This document shows, piece after piece, positions 8,416 to 20,608 of a DNA stretch of 64,000 bases; position 1 is the first letter of the stretch, and each line of letters begins with the position of its first letter. The stretch comes from Arthrobacter echini. Lineage in GTDB: Bacteria > Actinomycetota > Actinomycetes > Actinomycetales > Micrococcaceae. The translations under genes were made by a program, and so were the position numbers. The notes beneath the pieces were generated by a model. The model was not told the origin of the DNA and ran no database searches. It was given only the letters and a program-made list of their open reading frames with translations. The DNA is taken from contig NZ_VSLD01000002.1 in assembly GCF_008107445.1 (NCBI RefSeq), positions 434,001 through 498,000 on the forward strand, in the 5' to 3' direction.

Positions 8416-9729
8416 TTGACCGATCATCAGGATGTCCCGAGCGACCGGCCGCTCCCACGCCCCGGCCCGGCGGCGCATGAGCACGACCGGCGACCCGGCG
8501 CCGGGCAGACGACCGGGTCCGACCCGCAGCCCTCCACCCTGCGCTCCCTCCTGACCGCGGCCCGCCGGACACTGCCCTCCGCCCAACCGCGCCCGCGCTT
8601 CATGTTCCCGCCCGAGCGGGAGGTCGTCCCGGTGGATCACGATGTCTCGCTGGACGATGACCGTCTGAAGTTCGGTGACACCGGACAGCCGAGCCTGCGC
8701 AACCACCCCATCCATTTCGGCTTCATGGTCAGCGTTGGCGTGGGCCTGGCCCTGCTCGCCTTCTTCATCATCACGAATGTGGGCGAACTCCTCGTCTGGA
8801 TCGGGGCCGCGCTGTTCATCGCCCTCGGTCTCGATCCGATCGTCCGCTGGCTCGAGACCAAGCACGTTCCCCGCCCGGCCGGCATCGCGCTGGCGGTCTC
8901 GCTCCTCGTCGGGATCGTGGCAGGGTTCTTCGCGCTCCTCATCCCCACGATCGTCAACCAGACCTCCCAGATCCTCGCCGGCGCTCCGGGCTATGCCGAT
9001 GACTTCCTGCGCTCGGAGTTCTTCACCACACTCGACGAGCAGTTCCAGGTGCGTGATCGCGTCACCTCGGAGATCGACCGGTTCTTCGCGAACAGCGACG
9101 CCCTGGGCGGGATCTTCGGCGGAGTGCTCGGTGTGGGCACGGTGATCCTGAACAGCCTCTTCGGCACGCTCGTGGTCCTGGTGCTGACGCTCTACTTCCT
9201 CGCCAGCCTCCCGGGGATGAAGAACTGGGCGTACCGGCTCGCCCCGCGCTCCCGGCGGCCCCGGGTGGAGGTCCTGGCGGAGGAGATCACCCGCAGCGTG
9301 GGCCTCTATGTGATCGGACAGGCGTGCGTGGCCCTGCTGAACGGCACCTTCGCCTTCATCATGATGACGATCGCGGATGTGCCCTTCTCCATCCTGCTCG
9401 CCTTCGTCGTCGCGCTGCTGGCGTTCATCCCACTCGTCGGGGGAACCATAGCGGCAGTGGTGGTCAGCCTCGTGGCGCTGACCGTTGGGTGGGAGACGGT
9501 CCTGGTCTTCGCCATCCCCTACATCGCCTACCTGCAGTTCGAGGCCTACTTCATTTCGCCACGGATCATGCAGCGGGCCGTCGCGGTACCCGGGGCGATC
9601 GCCGTGATCGCCGTGATCGCGGGCGGCAGTCTCCTCGGGGTGCTCGGCGCGCTGATCGCGATCCCCACCGCCGCAGCCGTGATGCTGCTGCTCAAGGAGG
9701 TCTTCATCGCCCGGCAGGACAATCTGTAG
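8416..9729 (+). CDS. AI-2E family transporter (PerM/YdiK-like permease)
   Basis: Integral membrane protein whose core begins near VDHDVSLDDDRLKFGD and runs through about eight membrane helices. The family pattern is visible: two N-terminal helices, a large loop (about 30 kb-independent residues FFTTLDEQFQVRDRVTSEI region), then the conserved C-terminal bundle with FIPLVGG, EAYFISPRIM and LGALIAIPTAA. The superfamily includes AI-2 exporters and Na+/H+ antiporters, so the substrate is not assigned. The start is uncertain: TTG 8416 gives a soluble Pro/Arg-rich N-terminal extension like that of other actinobacterial members; ATG 8602 is the conservative alternative and lacks a ribosome site. Confidence 0.8.
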   Translation: MTDHQDVPSDRPLPRPGPAAHEHDRRPGAGQTTGSDPQPSTLRSLLTAARRTLPSAQPRPRFMFPPEREVVPVDHDVSLDDDRLKFGDTGQPSLRNHPIHFGFMVSVGVGLALLAFFIITNVGELLVWIGAALFIALGLDPIVRWLETKHVPRPAGIALAVSLLVGIVAGFFALLIPTIVNQTSQILAGAPGYADDFLRSEFFTTLDEQFQVRDRVTSEIDRFFANSDALGGIFGGVLGVGTVILNSLFGTLVVLVLTLYFLASLPGMKNWAYRLAPRSRRPRVEVLAEEITRSVGLYVIGQACVALLNGTFAFIMMTIADVPFSILLAFVVALLAFIPLVGGTIAAVVVSLVALTVGWETVLVFAIPYIAYLQFEAYFISPRIMQRAVAVPGAIAVIAVIAGGSLLGVLGALIAIPTAAAVMLLLKEVFIARQDNL

Positions 9730-9743
9730 TCCGTCCCGCGTGG

Positions 9744-10553
9744 TCAGCCGGCAGCGGGCGGGGCCGGAGCGACGGCCGCCGGACCGTCCCAGTGCGTCGG
9801 GAGGGGCAGCGTGAGCTCCGGACGGACGGCACCGACGATCTCGTTCAGCGCCCGGGCGGCGTACTTCTCACCGACCCAGAGGTGCTTGGCGCCGTCCACA
9901 CCGAGCACCTCGGCCTGCGGTACCCGAGCGAAGCGGTCGGCCGCCTCCTCCGGCACGAGGTAGTCGTCGAACTCGGGGACGAGGACCTTCAGAGGTAGAC
10001 CGCTCTCGCGCCAGACGTCGAGATCGGCATCGTCCGCCCGGTGCAGCGGCGGCGAGAGCAGGACGGCTCCACTGATGTGCCCGGCCATCGGCTCGAGCGC
10101 CCCGTACTTCAGGCAGAGCTCGGTCCCGAAGGACCAGCCCACCAACCAGATGTCGGGCAGGTCCTCGGCCAGGGCGCGGTCGACCGCGGCCTGCAGATCC
10201 ATCCGCTCCCCCTCGCCGCCGTCGAATGTTCCCTCGCTGCAGCCGTGGGGTGAGCAGGTACCGCGCGTGTTGAACCGCAGGACCGCCAGATCCGCCAGAG
10301 CGGGTAGGCGGAAGGCGGCCTTCCGGTAGACGTGGGAGTCCATGAAGCCCCCGTGTGTGGGCAGGGGGTGCAGCATCACCAGGGTCGCCACGGGCGCCCG
10401 GTCCGCGGGAGTGGCCAGTTCACCGACGAGCGTCAGACCGTCCTCGGTGAGCAGCTCGATGCTGCGGCGATCTGCGGGCAGGACCGTGGACGCCCGGATC
10501 TGGGTGCCGTCGGCGTCGGTGGTGAAGGTGTATTCCGGAGCAACACTGGACAT
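9744..10553 (-). CDS. Alpha/beta-fold hydrolase
   Basis: 269 residues with a serine-hydrolase layout. The nucleophile elbow is GWSFGT, the oxyanion region is MLHPLPTHGG, the acid lies near PEFDDYLVP and the catalytic His in GAKHLWVG. This pattern resembles the dienelactone-hydrolase-like/KANL3-type hydrolases; the substrate is unknown. The ATG at 10553 follows a TAGACT -10 by six bases, so the transcript is probably leaderless. It ends 14 bases from the convergent AI-2E permease gene. Confidence 0.85.
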   Translation of the reverse strand: MSSVAPEYTFTTDADGTQIRASTVLPADRRSIELLTEDGLTLVGELATPADRAPVATLVMLHPLPTHGGFMDSHVYRKAAFRLPALADLAVLRFNTRGTCSPHGCSEGTFDGGEGERMDLQAAVDRALAEDLPDIWLVGWSFGTELCLKYGALEPMAGHISGAVLLSPPLHRADDADLDVWRESGLPLKVLVPEFDDYLVPEEAADRFARVPQAEVLGVDGAKHLWVGEKYAARALNEIVGAVRPELTLPLPTHWDGPAAVAPAPPAAG

Positions 10554-10559
10554 GACTCC

Positions 10560-10565
10560 AGTCTA
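10560..10565 (-). promoter_or_regulatory. -10 element for leaderless hydrolase mRNA
   Basis: TAGACT on the minus strand, six bases before ATG 10553. Confidence 0.5.
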
Positions 10566-10609
10566 GGGGCGCTCGCCGGCTCCTGATCGGGCACCCGGGC
10601 CGGGCAGGG

Positions 10610-10930
10610 TCAGTACCGGAAGCTGCGGGTCTGCCAGCAGCGCACATGCCAGTGCCTGCGGTCCGCGAGGGCTGCCTCGTGCCCGAAGAAGGAGTCCTCG
10701 CGCCAGACCACCAGATGAGCCAGCCCGGGCACGATCGACGAGTTGCAGCCGGGGCAGGTGTACGTCTTGGCGGCATTGCGCTCGGTGATCCGCCGCACGG
10801 ACCACTCTCCGTCGGGCGCCGATTCGTGCAGCGGTATCCCTGCACGGGCCCGCTCCAGGTCGATCTCCGCGGGCGCGGTCCACTTGGGTCGGGGTGAACC
10901 GGGGCGATTCGGGCGATTGGAACGGGGCAC
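10610..10930 (-). CDS. Small putative zinc-site protein, uncharacterised
   Basis: A 106-residue protein from GTG 10930. The N-terminus is basic ([16 protein letters not shown]). The C-terminal half holds a likely metal site: CPGC, then His in AHLVVW, HEAAL, HWHVRC and a closing aromatic-basic tail. The spacing CxxC ... HxxC suggests a zinc ribbon or treble-clef fold, related in feel to HNH-like or FCS-type zinc modules, but I cannot assign function. It is divergent from nucS with only 69 bases between start codons, which may imply shared regulation. A much longer frame open upstream runs antisense through nucS and nagA and is not taken as coding. Confidence 0.7.
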   Translation of the reverse strand: MPRSNRPNRPGSPRPKWTAPAEIDLERARAGIPLHESAPDGEWSVRRITERNAAKTYTCPGCNSSIVPGLAHLVVWREDSFFGHEAALADRRHWHVRCWQTRSFRY

Positions 10931-10986
10931 CGCCCCAGTTTGCCATCCGTCACCCTCCCCCGGCACTCGGTCCGTGCCACGGACGG

Positions 10987-10992
10987 TAGAGT
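10987..10992 (+). promoter_or_regulatory. -10 element for leaderless nucS mRNA
   Basis: TAGAGT followed by seven bases and then the GTG start of nucS at 11000; no ribosome-binding site is present. Confidence 0.5.
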
Positions 10993-10999
10993 CGTCGTC

Positions 11000-11695
11000 G
11001 TGCGTCTCGTCATTGCCCGCTGCTCCGTCGATTACATCGGTCGGCTCCGGGCGCATCTGCCCCTGGCCACCCGCCTGCTGCTGGTGAAGGCGGACGGCTC
11101 CGTCCTCGTCCACTCGGACGGCGGCTCCTACAAGCCGCTCAACTGGATGAGTCCGCCGGCAACGCTGCGCGTGAGCGCGCCCGACGACGTCGAGCGGGCC
11201 GAGGGCGTCACCGAGATCTGGACCGTGCAGCACGCCAAGAGCGATGACCGCCTGGTCATCTCGATCCGTGAGCAGCTCCACGACTCCTCCCACGATCTCG
11301 GAGTGGATCCGGGACTCGTCAAGGACGGCGTGGAGGCCGACCTGCAGCGACTCCTCGCCGAACAGATCGAACTTCTGGGGGCCGGCTCCACACTGATCCG
11401 CCGCGAGTACATGACGGCGATCGGACCGGTCGACATCCTGGCCCGCGATCCCCAGGGACGCACCGTGGCCATCGAGCTCAAGCGCCGCGGTGACATCGAC
11501 GGCGTCGAGCAACTCACGCGCTACCTCGAGCTCCTGGGCAGGGATCCCCACCTGGCACCGGTGCGCGGTGTCTTCGCAGCCCAGCAGATCAAGCCGCAGG
11601 CCCGCGTCCTGGCCTCGGACCGGGGAATCGACTGCCTCACCCTGGACTACGACGCCATGCGCGGCGTGGACGACAGCTCCTCGCGCCTCTTCTAG
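11000..11695 (+). CDS. nucS: Mismatch-specific endonuclease NucS (EndoMS)
   Basis: A 231-residue protein matching NucS/EndoMS, the enzyme that cuts DNA at mismatches and provides replication-linked mismatch repair in Actinobacteria that lack MutS and MutL. The N-terminal DNA-binding domain starts [16 protein letters not shown] and has the LNWMSPP segment. The C-terminal RecB-like nuclease domain shows PVDILARD, then AIELKRRG, giving the Asp and ExK catalytic residues, then [10 protein letters not shown]. The extreme C-terminus SSRLF resembles the beta-clamp-binding tail found in this family. GTG 11000 is used because it lies seven bases after a -10 element. Confidence 0.93.
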   Translation: MRLVIARCSVDYIGRLRAHLPLATRLLLVKADGSVLVHSDGGSYKPLNWMSPPATLRVSAPDDVERAEGVTEIWTVQHAKSDDRLVISIREQLHDSSHDLGVDPGLVKDGVEADLQRLLAEQIELLGAGSTLIRREYMTAIGPVDILARDPQGRTVAIELKRRGDIDGVEQLTRYLELLGRDPHLAPVRGVFAAQQIKPQARVLASDRGIDCLTLDYDAMRGVDDSSSRLF

Positions 11696-11731
11696 CACCG
11701 CCGCGTCCGGCCTCCACGCGGGGGGACGGCC

Positions 11732-11737
11732 TAGACT
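11732..11737 (+). promoter_or_regulatory. -10 element for leaderless nagA mRNA
   Basis: TAGACT, six bases before ATG 11744. Confidence 0.5.
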
Positions 11738-11743
11738 CGGGGC

Positions 11744-12967
11744 ATGGCCCTGTCGAACGGAACACCCACTGCCCTGCTCGGACGCCTGGTGACCGAGACG
11801 GGCATCGTCGACGACGGCGTCCTCACGTGGGACGGCACCCGTATCACCGCGGCGGGGCCCGCAGCGGAGCATCCGGTGGACCCGGCGGCACTCCGCCTCC
11901 CGGCGGATCACCTGATTCTTCCCGGGCTGATCGACCTGCACTGCCACGGTGCGGGCGGCGGGGACTTCACCTCCGGATCCGCCTCCGACATCGAGGCCGC
12001 CGCGGCCCATCTCCATCGCAGCGGTTCCACGACGGTGCTCGCCAGCACGTGCGCCGCACCCCTCGAGGAGCTCGAGCACGCCTTCGGCAGACTGGCCGAC
12101 GCGGCGGACCGAGGGTTGGTGGCGGGCATCCATGCCGAGGGTCCCTTCCTGTCGAAGAAGCGCAACGGAGCGCACGACCCGGCCTATCTGCTCCTGCCGA
12201 CCCAGCCCGACGTCGCCCGCCTCGTCACGGCCGGCCGCGGACACCTCGCGTCCATGACCTATGCCCCGGAGCTTCCCGGCAGCGACGTCCTGGTGTACGA
12301 ACTGGTGATGCACGGCGTCATTCCCTCGATCGGGCACACGGACGGCACCTCGGAGGAGAGCGGGGCCGCACTCGACCTGATCAACGAGGAGCTCGCCTCC
12401 ACCGGGTTCGCCGGGTTCAGCGGCAGGCCCACGGCCACCCATCTCTTCAATGCGATGCCCGTGATCCACCACCGCTCACCCGGACCGGTGCCCCTGCTTC
12501 TGCAGCGTGCGCGCGCCGGTGAGATCGCAGTGGAACTGATCGCCGACGGCGTCCACCTGCACCCCCAGACGGTACGCATGGCCTTCACCATCGCCGGGTC
12601 GGAGAACATCCTGCTGGTCAGCGACTCCACCGCCGCGACCGGCACCACCACCGGCGTGCACCGGCTCGGCGGCAGTGAGGTCACGCTGGTGAACGGCTCT
12701 GCGGTCCTCACGGCGTCGGGGGCACTGGCGGGAGGCGCGGGGAGCCTGCTCGACGTCGTCCGGAGCACGGTCGACGCGGGAGTGGAGCTCTGCGACGCCG
12801 TGCGGTCGGCCACCGTGGTCCCGGCCGCGGTCCTGGGCCTGTCCGACGAACTCGGCTGCCTACGCCATGGACTCCGCGCGGATGCGCTGGTGGTCTCGCC
12901 CGACCTCGAGGTCAAGGGTGTTCTGCGCAACGGGGACTGGGTACGCCCGCTCGACCTGGCTGCGTGA
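11744..12967 (+). CDS. nagA: N-acetylglucosamine-6-phosphate deacetylase
   Basis: 407 residues, normal length. It removes acetate from GlcNAc-6-phosphate in the cytoplasm, feeding amino-sugar catabolism and cell-wall recycling. Amidohydrolase-superfamily landmarks appear in order: DLHCHG (about 65), GIHAEGPFLSKKRNGAHDP (metal-binding Glu), GHTDGT, ATHLFNAM (substrate/metal His) and SDSTAATG (catalytic Asp). The first 60 and last 40 residues form the small beta-sandwich usual in the family. No nagB or PTS gene is adjacent, so it appears as a stand-alone transcription unit. It ends 23 bases from the convergent DUF2550 gene. Confidence 0.92.
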   Translation: MALSNGTPTALLGRLVTETGIVDDGVLTWDGTRITAAGPAAEHPVDPAALRLPADHLILPGLIDLHCHGAGGGDFTSGSASDIEAAAAHLHRSGSTTVLASTCAAPLEELEHAFGRLADAADRGLVAGIHAEGPFLSKKRNGAHDPAYLLLPTQPDVARLVTAGRGHLASMTYAPELPGSDVLVYELVMHGVIPSIGHTDGTSEESGAALDLINEELASTGFAGFSGRPTATHLFNAMPVIHHRSPGPVPLLLQRARAGEIAVELIADGVHLHPQTVRMAFTIAGSENILLVSDSTAATGTTTGVHRLGGSEVTLVNGSAVLTASGALAGGAGSLLDVVRSTVDAGVELCDAVRSATVVPAAVLGLSDELGCLRHGLRADALVVSPDLEVKGVLRNGDWVRPLDLAA

Positions 12968-12990
12968 GGGGCCCGTCGTAGGTCGGGGCG

Positions 12991-13422
12991 TCAGCGCCAG
13001 GTACCGATGCCGATGACCGGACCGGCCTCGATCCACGAGGACAGCCCCGCGTAGACGTCGTACTTCATGGCAAGCTCGAAGGGCTCCCCCGCGTGGACCA
13101 GCTGCACCACGATCGCCCCAGGCTGGATCTGCACGCGTTCGTCCTCCGTGGGAGGGCGCCAGCCCGACACCGAGAGTGAGCTACGCAGGAACCGGTGCTT
13201 CGGAAGGGGGCTGAGCGACAGCAGGGAGAGCCATTCCAGGTGCAGGTCCGTATAGCGACACACCCCCACCCGCCAGCCGCGGGGCGGGAGGCGAATGGAG
13301 GCGTCGAAGGTGCCGAGGGCACGATTCAGCTGGTAGCGGCGGAGGAGGAAGGCGCCGATCACCGCGACGAGCAGGCCGAAGAGCCCTGCCAGCACACCGA
13401 AGGTCAGACCCAGGGGCTCCAC
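12991..13422 (-). CDS. DUF2550 family membrane-anchored protein
   Basis: 143 residues with one N-terminal membrane helix (about 8-28) followed by a soluble domain containing LPPRGWRVGVCRYTDLHLEW and WRPPTEDE. This is the DUF2550 family, which is regularly found immediately after atpC in Actinobacteria; its role is unknown. The GTG at 13422 lies ten bases after the atpC stop and six bases after a TAGGGT element that overlaps that stop codon, so it may also be transcribed on its own as a leaderless mRNA. Confidence 0.85.
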   Translation of the reverse strand: MEPLGLTFGVLAGLFGLLVAVIGAFLLRRYQLNRALGTFDASIRLPPRGWRVGVCRYTDLHLEWLSLLSLSPLPKHRFLRSSLSVSGWRPPTEDERVQIQPGAIVVQLVHAGEPFELAMKYDVYAGLSSWIEAGPVIGIGTWR

Positions 13423-13428
13423 GCAGGA

Positions 13429-13434
13429 ACCCTA
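13429..13434 (-). promoter_or_regulatory. -10 element overlapping the atpC stop codon
   Basis: TAGGGT on the minus strand; its first three bases are the TAG stop of atpC and the GTG start of the DUF2550 gene follows after six bases. Confidence 0.4.
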
Positions 13435-13725
13435 GACGGCTTCCGAGGTTACCGAACCACCGACCTTGGCGTTGTCCGCCACGATCACCACGCGATTGGC
13501 GTCGACCGAGAAGAACCCGCCGTCCACGCCGACCACCAGGCGCTCGCCGCTGACCGGGTCGACCACGAGTTCCCCGGCTTCGAGGATCGCCAGGATCGGC
13601 GTGTGACCGGGCAGGATCCCGATATCGCCATTGGCCGTGCGCGCACTGACCGAACGCGCCGCACCCGACCACACGAAGTGGTCGGCCGCGACGATCTCGA
13701 CCTCCAGTTCACCGTTGGATGCCAT
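13432..13725 (-). CDS. atpC: ATP synthase F1 epsilon subunit
   Basis: 97 residues. Only the N-terminal beta-sandwich domain is present (LEVEIVAADHFVWSG, ANGDIGILPGHTPILAIL, GGFFSVD); the C-terminal helical hairpin of the E. coli protein is nearly absent, as in many Actinobacteria. The subunit couples the rotor stalk to F1 and can restrain ATP hydrolysis; with a short C-terminus the inhibition mechanism must differ from that of E. coli. ATG 13725 lies five bases after the atpD stop; an upstream in-frame ATG overlaps atpD and is not used. Confidence 0.93.
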   Translation of the reverse strand: MASNGELEVEIVAADHFVWSGAARSVSARTANGDIGILPGHTPILAILEAGELVVDPVSGERLVVGVDGGFFSVDANRVVIVADNAKVGGSVTSEAV

Positions 13726-13730
13726 CGGTG

Positions 13731-16170
<2,440 letters not shown>

Positions 16171-16221
16171 GAATGTCCTTTCCTCCGCTCCCGGTGTGGA
16201 AGCGATTCTGCCTGGATCCTG

Positions 16222-16251
16222 CTGGCCGGGAGAATCTGTTCTCCCGGCCGG
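16222..16251 (-). other. Intercistronic stem-loop between atpA and atpG
   Basis: A perfect 11-bp inverted repeat, GGCCGGGAGAA with its complement, encloses a four-base loop and is extended by one G-U and one G-C pair. It begins about ten bases after the atpA stop codon and ends about 50 bases before atpG. No U-run follows, so it is more likely an RNA-stability or processing element, or a leaky attenuator, than a complete terminator. Confidence 0.7.
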
Positions 16252-16260
16252 ACAGTCCCG

Positions 16261-17895
16261 CTAGCGCTTCTGCCTGACGATCTTTTCCTGCTCCACCGAA
16301 TCGGCGTCGATCGCCTCGTGCTCCTCGTGTCCGGGACCGAACCCGTTCACACCCTCACCGAAGAAGCCCTGCTTGAAGTCAGTGATGAGCGTCTTCAGTT
16401 CCTCGACGGTGGAGTCCTCCATCTTGCCCGTCTGCTCAAGCGTGTTGAGAACCTGCGAGGTGTGCCCGAGATGCTCCAGGAACTCCGTCTCGAAGCGATT
16501 GATGTCCTCGACCGGGACGTCGTCCAGGTAACCGCTGGTTCCGGCCCAGATGGAGACGACCTGCTGCTCCACCGGCATCGGCGAGTACTGACCCTGCTTG
16601 AGCAGCTCCATCAGACGCGCACCGCGCGTCAGCTGCTGGCGGGAGGCCGCGTCGAGGTCCGAGGCGAACATCGCGAAGGCCTGCATGTCGCGGTACTGGG
16701 CGAGATCCAGCTTCAACGTGCCCGAGACCTTCTTCATCGACTTCACCTGTGCGGCGCCACCCACGCGGGAGACGGACACGCCGACGTCCACGGCCGGACG
16801 CTGGTTCGCGTTGAAGAGATCCGACTGGAGGAAGATCTGGCCGTCGGTGATCGAGATGACGTTGGTCGGGATGTAGGCGGAGACGTCGTTCGCCTTCGTC
16901 TCGATGATCGGCAGACCCGTCATGGACCCTGCGCCGAGATCGTCCGAGAGCTTGGCACAGCGCTCGAGCAGGCGGGAGTGCAGGTAGAAGACGTCGCCAG
17001 GGTAGGCCTCGCGTCCCGGCGGGCGCCGGAGGAGCAGCGAGACCGCGCGATAGGCTTCCGCCTGCTTCGAAAGGTCGTCGAAGACGACCAGCACGTGCTT
17101 GCCCGCGTACATCCAGTGCTGCCCGATGGCCGAACCGGCGTAGGGGGCGAGGTACTTGAAGCCGGCCGGGTCGGAGGCCGGGGAAGCGACGATGGTGGTG
17201 TACTCCAGCGCCCCCTTGTCCTCGAGCGTCTGGCGCACGGCCGCGATGGTCGAGGCCTTCTGACCGATGGCGACGTAGATGCAGCGAACCTGCTTGTTCA
17301 CGTCACCCGAGGCCCAGTTGGCCTTCTGGTTGATGATCGTGTCCACGGCGAGAGCGGTCTTGCCGGTCTGGCGGTCACCGATGATCAGCTGGCGCTGACC
17401 GCGGCCGATCGGGATCATCGCGTCAATGGCCTTGAGTCCGGTCTGCATGGGCTCGTGCACCGACTTGCGCTGCGTCACGCCCGGGGCCTGGGTCTCGAGA
17501 GCACGGCGGCCCTCGGCGACGATCTCGCCGAGATCGTCGATCGGCTGTCCCAGCGGGTCGACCACGCGGCCGAGGAAGGCATCGCCGACGGGGACCGAGA
17601 GGATCTCGCCCGTACGGTGCACTTCCTGGCCCTGCTCGATCCCGTTGTAGTCACCGAGGACCACGACACCGATCTCGCGGGTATCGAGATTCTGCGCGAG
17701 GCCGAGCGTGCCGTCCTCGAACTTCAGCAGCTCGTTGGCCATGACCGAGGGCAATCCCTCGACACGGGCGATTCCATCACTGGCGGTGGTCACACGTCCT
17801 ACTTCGACGCGCTCCGCGTTACCGGGCTCGTAAGACGCCGCGAAGTCGTTCAACGCACTACGGACATCTTCGGCGTTGATGGTCAATTCGGCCAT
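16261..17895 (-). CDS. atpA: ATP synthase F1 alpha subunit
   Basis: 544 residues. The nucleotide-binding but non-catalytic subunit of F1. Walker A GDRQTGKT lies at about residues 173-180; the family sequences [33 protein letters not shown] and [11 protein letters not shown] are present. The C-terminal tail (after EGVNGFGPG) is charged and extends about 25 residues, as in other Actinobacteria. It is flanked by atpH upstream (gap about 100 bases) and a stem-loop before atpG. Confidence 0.96.
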   Translation of the reverse strand: MAELTINAEDVRSALNDFAASYEPGNAERVEVGRVTTASDGIARVEGLPSVMANELLKFEDGTLGLAQNLDTREIGVVVLGDYNGIEQGQEVHRTGEILSVPVGDAFLGRVVDPLGQPIDDLGEIVAEGRRALETQAPGVTQRKSVHEPMQTGLKAIDAMIPIGRGQRQLIIGDRQTGKTALAVDTIINQKANWASGDVNKQVRCIYVAIGQKASTIAAVRQTLEDKGALEYTTIVASPASDPAGFKYLAPYAGSAIGQHWMYAGKHVLVVFDDLSKQAEAYRAVSLLLRRPPGREAYPGDVFYLHSRLLERCAKLSDDLGAGSMTGLPIIETKANDVSAYIPTNVISITDGQIFLQSDLFNANQRPAVDVGVSVSRVGGAAQVKSMKKVSGTLKLDLAQYRDMQAFAMFASDLDAASRQQLTRGARLMELLKQGQYSPMPVEQQVVSIWAGTSGYLDDVPVEDINRFETEFLEHLGHTSQVLNTLEQTGKMEDSTVEELKTLITDFKQGFFGEGVNGFGPGHEEHEAIDADSVEQEKIVRQKR

Positions 17896-17994
17896 CTCAG
17901 TCCCTGCTCTCCTGTGTTGTAGGTCCCCGTGATATTCCTGGCGACCAGTGTGTGATTCTGTGGTTGTGACTCGGCGGCAACGGCGCGCATGCGG

Positions 17995-18806
17995 CTATCC
18001 CGCCAGCTTCCGACGGAGCTCCGACAGCCGGGTGACGACCGTGGAATCGACCATCTCGTCCCCGACACTGACCCGGACGCCACCGATCAGTGACGGATCG
18101 ACGGTGACATTGACCTTCAGGTCGCGACCGTAGAGCGCATTCAGGCCCGCTTCCAGCCGCTCGAGCTGGTTCGGGAGCAAGGGCCGCGTGACACTCACCC
18201 GGGCGATCCAGCGCTGCTGGCGCGCAGCCACCAGGTCCAGGAACCGCTCGACCAAGGCCGACGGCCTCAGCCCACGGGGGGCCCGTACCGCCTGCGTGAT
18301 CAGGAGCGACCCTGCGGGCCCTGCCTGTGGGACGAGCTTCAGGGCGAGATCGATCTTCGCCTCGTCCGTGGCCTGGGAATCGGACAATGCCCGCTGCAGG
18401 GCGTGACTCGTCTCGACGACCTGGATGAACGAGAACAGTTCGTCCTCGAGCCGATCCAGCCCCTCCACACCGTCACCCTGCTCGGCGACCGCGATGACCA
18501 CGGTCGCCGCGACCTGCTCCAGAGCATCTCCGAGGTCCCGGACTCCGGCCCAGCGCTCCATGACGAGGCTCCGCACCAGGCGGGTGGCCTCGGGCGACAC
18601 GCGCCCGGCGACGAGCTGATCGACCAGTGCTGCCTTGTCCTCACCGGAGCGGGACGGATCGGTCAGTGCCCTGCGGAGTCCGGCATTGGCGTCGAGGATC
18701 GCCAGGACCCCGAAGAGGTCCTCGGCGAGGGACAACTGCGCCCCTGACAGCTGCGGTTCCAGGCCGTCGAGGACCGTGGCCAGGGAGAGGCTCGATATTC
18801 CTGCCA

Positions 18807-18807
<1 letters not shown>
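17995..18807 (-). CDS. atpH: ATP synthase F1 delta subunit
   Basis: 270 residues, about 90 longer than E. coli delta, as typical of Actinobacteria. The N-terminal half is the OSCP-like helical bundle (LFGVLAILDANAGLRRALTDPSR, shortened here by me to its theme of conserved ALTDPS), and the C-terminal part ends in the conserved VTVDPSLIGGVRVSVGDEM segment that joins the peripheral stalk to F1. The ATG overlaps the TAA of atpF by one base, so translation of the two is coupled. Confidence 0.94.
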
Positions 18808-19364
<557 letters not shown>

Positions 19365-19410
19365 TCACCCGTCTTTCTTCAACGTGTCGTCGATCTGTCG
19401 GGACGGTTGT

Positions 19411-19626
19411 CTAGGCGCCGATGACGAAGGCGAAGACGAGTCCGAGGATCGCGAGGGCTTCCGTCAGCGCCAGGCCGAGGAAGGCGATGGGCTGCAGGAC
19501 GCGCTGTGCCTCGGGCTGGCGGGACACACCGTTGATGTAGGCCGCGAACACGAGACCCACGCCGATGCCACCGCCGATTGCGGAGAGACCGTATCCAACG
19601 AGGTTGAGGCTACCCTGTACTTCCAT
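19411..19626 (-). CDS. atpE: ATP synthase Fo c subunit
   Basis: 71 residues, two membrane helices. The first carries the Gly-rich [10 protein letters not shown] packing motif, the polar loop is SRQPEAQ, and the second has the ion-binding Glu56 in LALTEALAI. The residues around Glu56 fit a proton rather than sodium ring. The upstream gap (about 75 bases to atpB) contains GAAAGGAA just before ATG, a strong ribosome site that fits the high copy number of this subunit. Confidence 0.96.
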   Translation of the reverse strand: MEVQGSLNLVGYGLSAIGGGIGVGLVFAAYINGVSRQPEAQRVLQPIAFLGLALTEALAILGLVFAFVIGA

Positions 19627-19701
19627 TGTGTTCCTTTCAAGATGCCGCTGAGGTGCGACAGGTTGCTTGGGATCATCCCCGACGGGGAAGACGTGTGTGA
19701 A

Positions 19702-20523
19702 TCAGTGGGCGTCGGCGTGCAGCGCACCTTCGATGTAGATCGCGGCGAGCAGCGTGAAGACGTAGGCCTGGAGGACCATGATCAGGGCTTCCAGCATGTA
19801 CATCGCGACGAAGCCGATCAGGACCAGCACGCTGGTGCCCTGGAGGAGGATGCTTCCCGTGCCCACCATGTAGGCGATGGCGGAGCCGGCGAGGGTCACG
19901 ATGAGGTGACCGGCGAGCATCGTCGCGAAGAGTCGGAGGGAGTGGGTCACCGGGCGGACGATGAAGTTCGAGATGATCTCGATCGGCACCACGATGATCA
20001 GGATGGGCCAGGGCACCCCGGCGGGGACGACGGCCAGCTTCAGGTACCGGAGCCCGTGCTTCTTCAGACCGATACCCACCCAGAGGACGAAGAAGATCGC
20101 GGCGATGGCGTACGCGCTGCCCGGGTGCGAGAAGGTCGGCACCTGCAGGAGCGGGATCGCACCGAAGATGTTGTTCACCAGGACGAAGAAGAACACCGTG
20201 AAGAGCCACGGCACGTACTTGAGGAAGTCACGCCCGCCGATGATGTCCTTGCCGATGGAGTTGCGGACGAAACCGTAGGCGGACTCCCCGAGGAACTGCA
20301 GCTTCCCGGGAACCAGCTGGTTCCGTCGTGAGGCGATGAGGAAGAACGTCGCGATGAGGACCACCGAGAGGATCATCAGCAGCATCTGCTTGCCGAAACC
20401 CGGCTCCAGCAGCACACCGTACTCGCCACCCCAGGGGAAGATGTTCGGGTAGTGGGTGTCCTCGATCGTCGGGGCGATGAAGCCCTCTTCGGTAGTTGTG
20501 GCCGGGAGCGCAAGCGCGATCAA
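19702..20523 (-). CDS. atpB: ATP synthase Fo a subunit
   Basis: 273 residues, five to six membrane helices. The proton-channel Arg197 sits in HSLRLFATMLAGHL, and the C-terminal helix keeps the Gln and polar residues of AYVFTLLAAIYIEGALH. With the c-ring it forms the proton path. Its N-terminus begins MIALALPATTTEEGF with FIAPTIEDTHYPNIFPW typical for Micrococcales. Confidence 0.95.
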   Translation of the reverse strand: MIALALPATTTEEGFIAPTIEDTHYPNIFPWGGEYGVLLEPGFGKQMLLMILSVVLIATFFLIASRRNQLVPGKLQFLGESAYGFVRNSIGKDIIGGRDFLKYVPWLFTVFFFVLVNNIFGAIPLLQVPTFSHPGSAYAIAAIFFVLWVGIGLKKHGLRYLKLAVVPAGVPWPILIIVVPIEIISNFIVRPVTHSLRLFATMLAGHLIVTLAGSAIAYMVGTGSILLQGTSVLVLIGFVAMYMLEALIMVLQAYVFTLLAAIYIEGALHADAH

Positions 20524-20608
20524 CGCGTTTCCTCTCTGCAGTGTCCATCGTTGGGCAGGATGTGTTCGGCCACGGTGTTACAGGTCCGACGCATGAAGCA
20601 AGTGGAGA

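Noticed and set aside
10610-12472. 620-codon frame antisense to nucS and nagA
   Set aside because: Overlaps two well-supported genes; only its last 106 codons, from GTG 10930, are free and look like a protein.
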